Source: Gammaproteobacteria bacterium (lineage in GTDB: Bacteria; Pseudomonadota; Gammaproteobacteria; SZUA-152). From it: a stretch of DNA of 5,977 nt. The position numbers and the translations under genes are program-made. The stretch spans positions 1 through 5,977 of the forward strand of contig JANTGX010000143.1 of NCBI GenBank assembly GCA_024762755.1, in the 5' to 3' direction. The notes under the pieces were generated by a model, which was not told the origin of the DNA, ran no database searches, and worked only from the letters and a program-made list of their open reading frames with translations. Positions 4,295 through 5,977 of this stretch are shown piece by piece (positions within the stretch are counted from its first letter, which is position 1; the number at the start of each line of letters is the position of its first letter).

Positions 4295-5977
4295 TCAGTC
4301 GTGGGCGGGCTTGGGTGGTGCTGCCAACCGTTCGGAGATGGGCTGCTCCGCGGGCTGCTGCGCCGGCGCCTGCGCCGCTTCTTCCGGCACCACCACCTTG
4401 CGTGGGGTCTTGGTCTGCCGTGCATAGTGCGCCGAGAGGGCATGGATCTCGCTCAGGCTGGCCTCGCCCAACATGGCATTCATCATGGTGTGGCGGCGCT
4501 TGCCATCGCGATACTGGATCAGGGCCTGGGTCATGTAGGGCTGCAACTGACCGGCGATGATGGGCTTGTCCGCTTGCACGCTGTTGCCATTGGGGCCGTG
4601 GCAGCGCTCGCACTTGGCGATCCAGACCTGCGGGGACTCGGGCCGACGGAATTCGGGCTGCGCCGCGGTCTGCACCGAGAAGTAGGCCGCCACGTTGCGC
4701 ACCGCCGCCTTGTCGAGTTCCTTCACCGCATCGCGCATGGCCTCGTGCGCGCGCTTGCCCGAGGCGTACTCGTTGATGGCCGAGACCAGGTAGCCGGCGT
4801 CCTGCGCCGCCAGGCTGGGGACCTTGGGATCCTTGCTCACACCCTGCTCACCGTGACAGGCGGTGCAGGCACTGGCGATTTTCTCGCCCGCCGCCATATC
4901 GCCCTTGCCCGGCTTGGTGTTGGCCGTGGGCGCCTGGGTGGCGTAGAACAGGCTCACCTTCTCGATGGCCAGGTCGCTCAGCTTGCTGGCGAACATCTGC
5001 ATGTTCTCGTTCTTGCGCGCACCCTCGCGATAGGCCTTGATGGCGTCGAACAGGTAGTCCGGATGCTGACCGGTGAGCCGGGGGATGCCCTTCAGCCCGC
5101 CATTGCCATGCTTGCCGTGACAGCCGTCACAGGTGGCGGCGAGGCGGCCGCCGTCGCCGATGGGATCGAACACACCGGGCTTGCTGCTCTCGCCACTGGT
5201 CGGCGAGGCCGGGGTCTGGCGTGAGTAGTAGGCGGCGATGTTCTGAATGGTGCGGTCGCGGAATCCGTGCAGGGCCTTGCGCATGAGGGCATTCTTGCGC
5301 TCGCCGTCGCGGTAGTGCTTCATGGCGACGATGAGGTAGCGGCCATTCTGCCCGGCCAGGCTGGGGATGTCCGGGTTGATGCTGTTGCCCTTGTCGCCAT
5401 GGCAACCGACGCAGGAACTCACCGCCTTGGCGCCGGCCTTGACGTTGCCAGGCACGGCCAGGGACGTACGGGCCGGTTTGAGGCTGGCGAAATAGGCGGC
5501 GAGGTTGTCGATGTCGCGCTTGGTCAGGGCGTATTTGAAGTTCTTCATGATCTCGGCGCCCGTGCGCTCGCCCTTGAGATAGGCCCGCAGGGAACGCTTG
5601 AAGTAGTCGGGCTCCAGGCCGGCCAGGTTGGGCACCCCCGGCCGGGTGCTGATGCCGTGGTCACCGTGACAAGAGGTACATTGTCGGGCGATGCGCTTGC
5701 CCGCCCGTATCGCCTTGGGATTGATGCCCTTGGCCGCGGGCTTGGCCTTCTGCGCCCCCTTCCAGGGGCCTTCGAGGGAGGCATAGTGGTTGGCCACGGC
5801 CTCGCGCTCGGCGTCGGTGAGGGAAACCACCGCGTCGCGCATGCGCTCGTGCGGACGCGCGCCAATGACGTATTCACGGATCGCGGCGATCAGATACTCA
5901 GGGTGCTGGCCGGCGAGAAAGGGCGCGCCACCGCGGGAGGTGACGCCGTCACGCCCATGACAGCCACTGCAGGGGCC
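4295..5977 (-). CDS. Tandem-domain multihaem class I cytochrome c (N-terminus outside window)
   Basis: The frame stays open to the window edge, giving 560 visible residues and a TGA at 4295-4297. It is a chain of six c4/c553-like class I domains, each with one haem site: CSGCH (5957-5971), CTSCH (5666-5680), CVGCH (5399-5413), CDGCH (5117-5131), CTACH (4853-4867) and CERCH (4598-4612). Sites are 85-97 codons apart. Each repeat follows CHGxxG, then a P-x-LAGQ-like segment, a YL..AI..Y..G.R helix, a candidate axial Met 43-44 residues after the first Cys, and a final NLAAYFA-like helix. His/Met coordination is therefore expected in every domain. The tail (about 35 residues) is rich in Pro, Ala and Gln. 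The protein must be exported for haem attachment, but its signal peptide is off the edge. The ATG at 5840-5842 is internal: the first visible haem motif lies upstream of it. The role is probably periplasmic or cell-surface electron transfer; partners are not visible. Confidence 0.93.
   Translation of the reverse strand, partial: GPCSGCHGRDGVTSRGGAPFLAGQHPEYLIAAIREYVIGARPHERMRDAVVSLTDAEREAVANHYASLEGPWKGAQKAKPAAKGINPKAIRAGKRIARQCTSCHGDHGISTRPGVPNLAGLEPDYFKRSLRAYLKGERTGAEIMKNFKYALTKRDIDNLAAYFASLKPARTSLAVPGNVKAGAKAVSSCVGCHGDKGNSINPDIPSLAGQNGRYLIVAMKHYRDGERKNALMRKALHGFRDRTIQNIAAYYSRQTPASPTSGESSKPGVFDPIGDGGRLAATCDGCHGKHGNGGLKGIPRLTGQHPDYLFDAIKAYREGARKNENMQMFASKLSDLAIEKVSLFYATQAPTANTKPGKGDMAAGEKIASACTACHGEQGVSKDPKVPSLAAQDAGYLVSAINEYASGKRAHEAMRDAVKELDKAAVRNVAAYFSVQTAAQPEFRRPESPQVWIAKCERCHGPNGNSVQADKPIIAGQLQPYMTQALIQYRDGKRRHTMMNAMLGEASLSEIHALSAHYARQTKTPRKVVVPEEAAQAPAQQPAEQPISERLAAPPKPAHD

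Noticed and set aside
4184..5224. 346-residue + strand open frame opposite the cytochrome
   Set aside because: It mirrors the cytochrome codons in GC-rich DNA, has no motifs, and the - strand frame carries five CxxCH sites across the same bases.
5840..5842. ATG as the start of the cytochrome gene
   Set aside because: The frame is open to the window edge and includes a further CSGCH haem site and domain sequence upstream.

Overview
The window is GC-rich chromosomal DNA that reads as a gammaproteobacterium. The adenylosuccinate lyase is the long E. coli-type PurB, and it is followed by a RoxA/YcfD-type ribosomal oxygenase. The large c-type cytochrome suggests a respiratory, possibly sulfur- or metal-oxidising lineage, but that placement is inference and I do not name a genus.

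Layout, left to right. Positions 1-1072 hold the 3' three quarters of purB (+). Positions 1073-1775 are about 700 bases without a credible protein gene, but rich in signals: a perfect 13-bp inverted repeat, five tandem copies of a 12-bp unit, a strong sigma-54 (-24/-12) promoter match, a textbook intrinsic terminator about 80 bases downstream of it, a second region ending in another textbook terminator, and an extended -10 promoter facing the next gene. Positions 1776-4164 hold a tight three-gene operon (+): roxA, a GNAT acetyltransferase with a second C-terminal domain, and a small exported protein. Both junctions in this operon are ATGA stop/start overlaps. Positions 4165-4294 are a short convergent intergenic region with a GC-rich hairpin. 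Positions 4295-5977 (-) hold most of a large tandem-domain cytochrome c with six CxxCH haem sites visible; its N-terminus lies outside the window.

The genes do not form one pathway. PurB serves purine synthesis and the AMP branch. RoxA is expected to hydroxylate an arginine of ribosomal protein L16, and its coupled GNAT partner has an unknown substrate. The cytochrome is an exported electron carrier transcribed towards the operon.

The most interesting candidate is in the purB-roxA gap: a predicted sigma-54-dependent small RNA of about 79 nt, with a possible second small RNA just downstream. Both have CU-rich tracts directly before their terminators, which could pair with Shine-Dalgarno sequences. 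Next in interest are the cytochrome, a chain of at least six single-haem class I domains with near-constant Cys-to-Met spacing, and the roxA-GNAT coupling. All RNA and promoter calls come from reading the sequence by eye, without folding or database searches.
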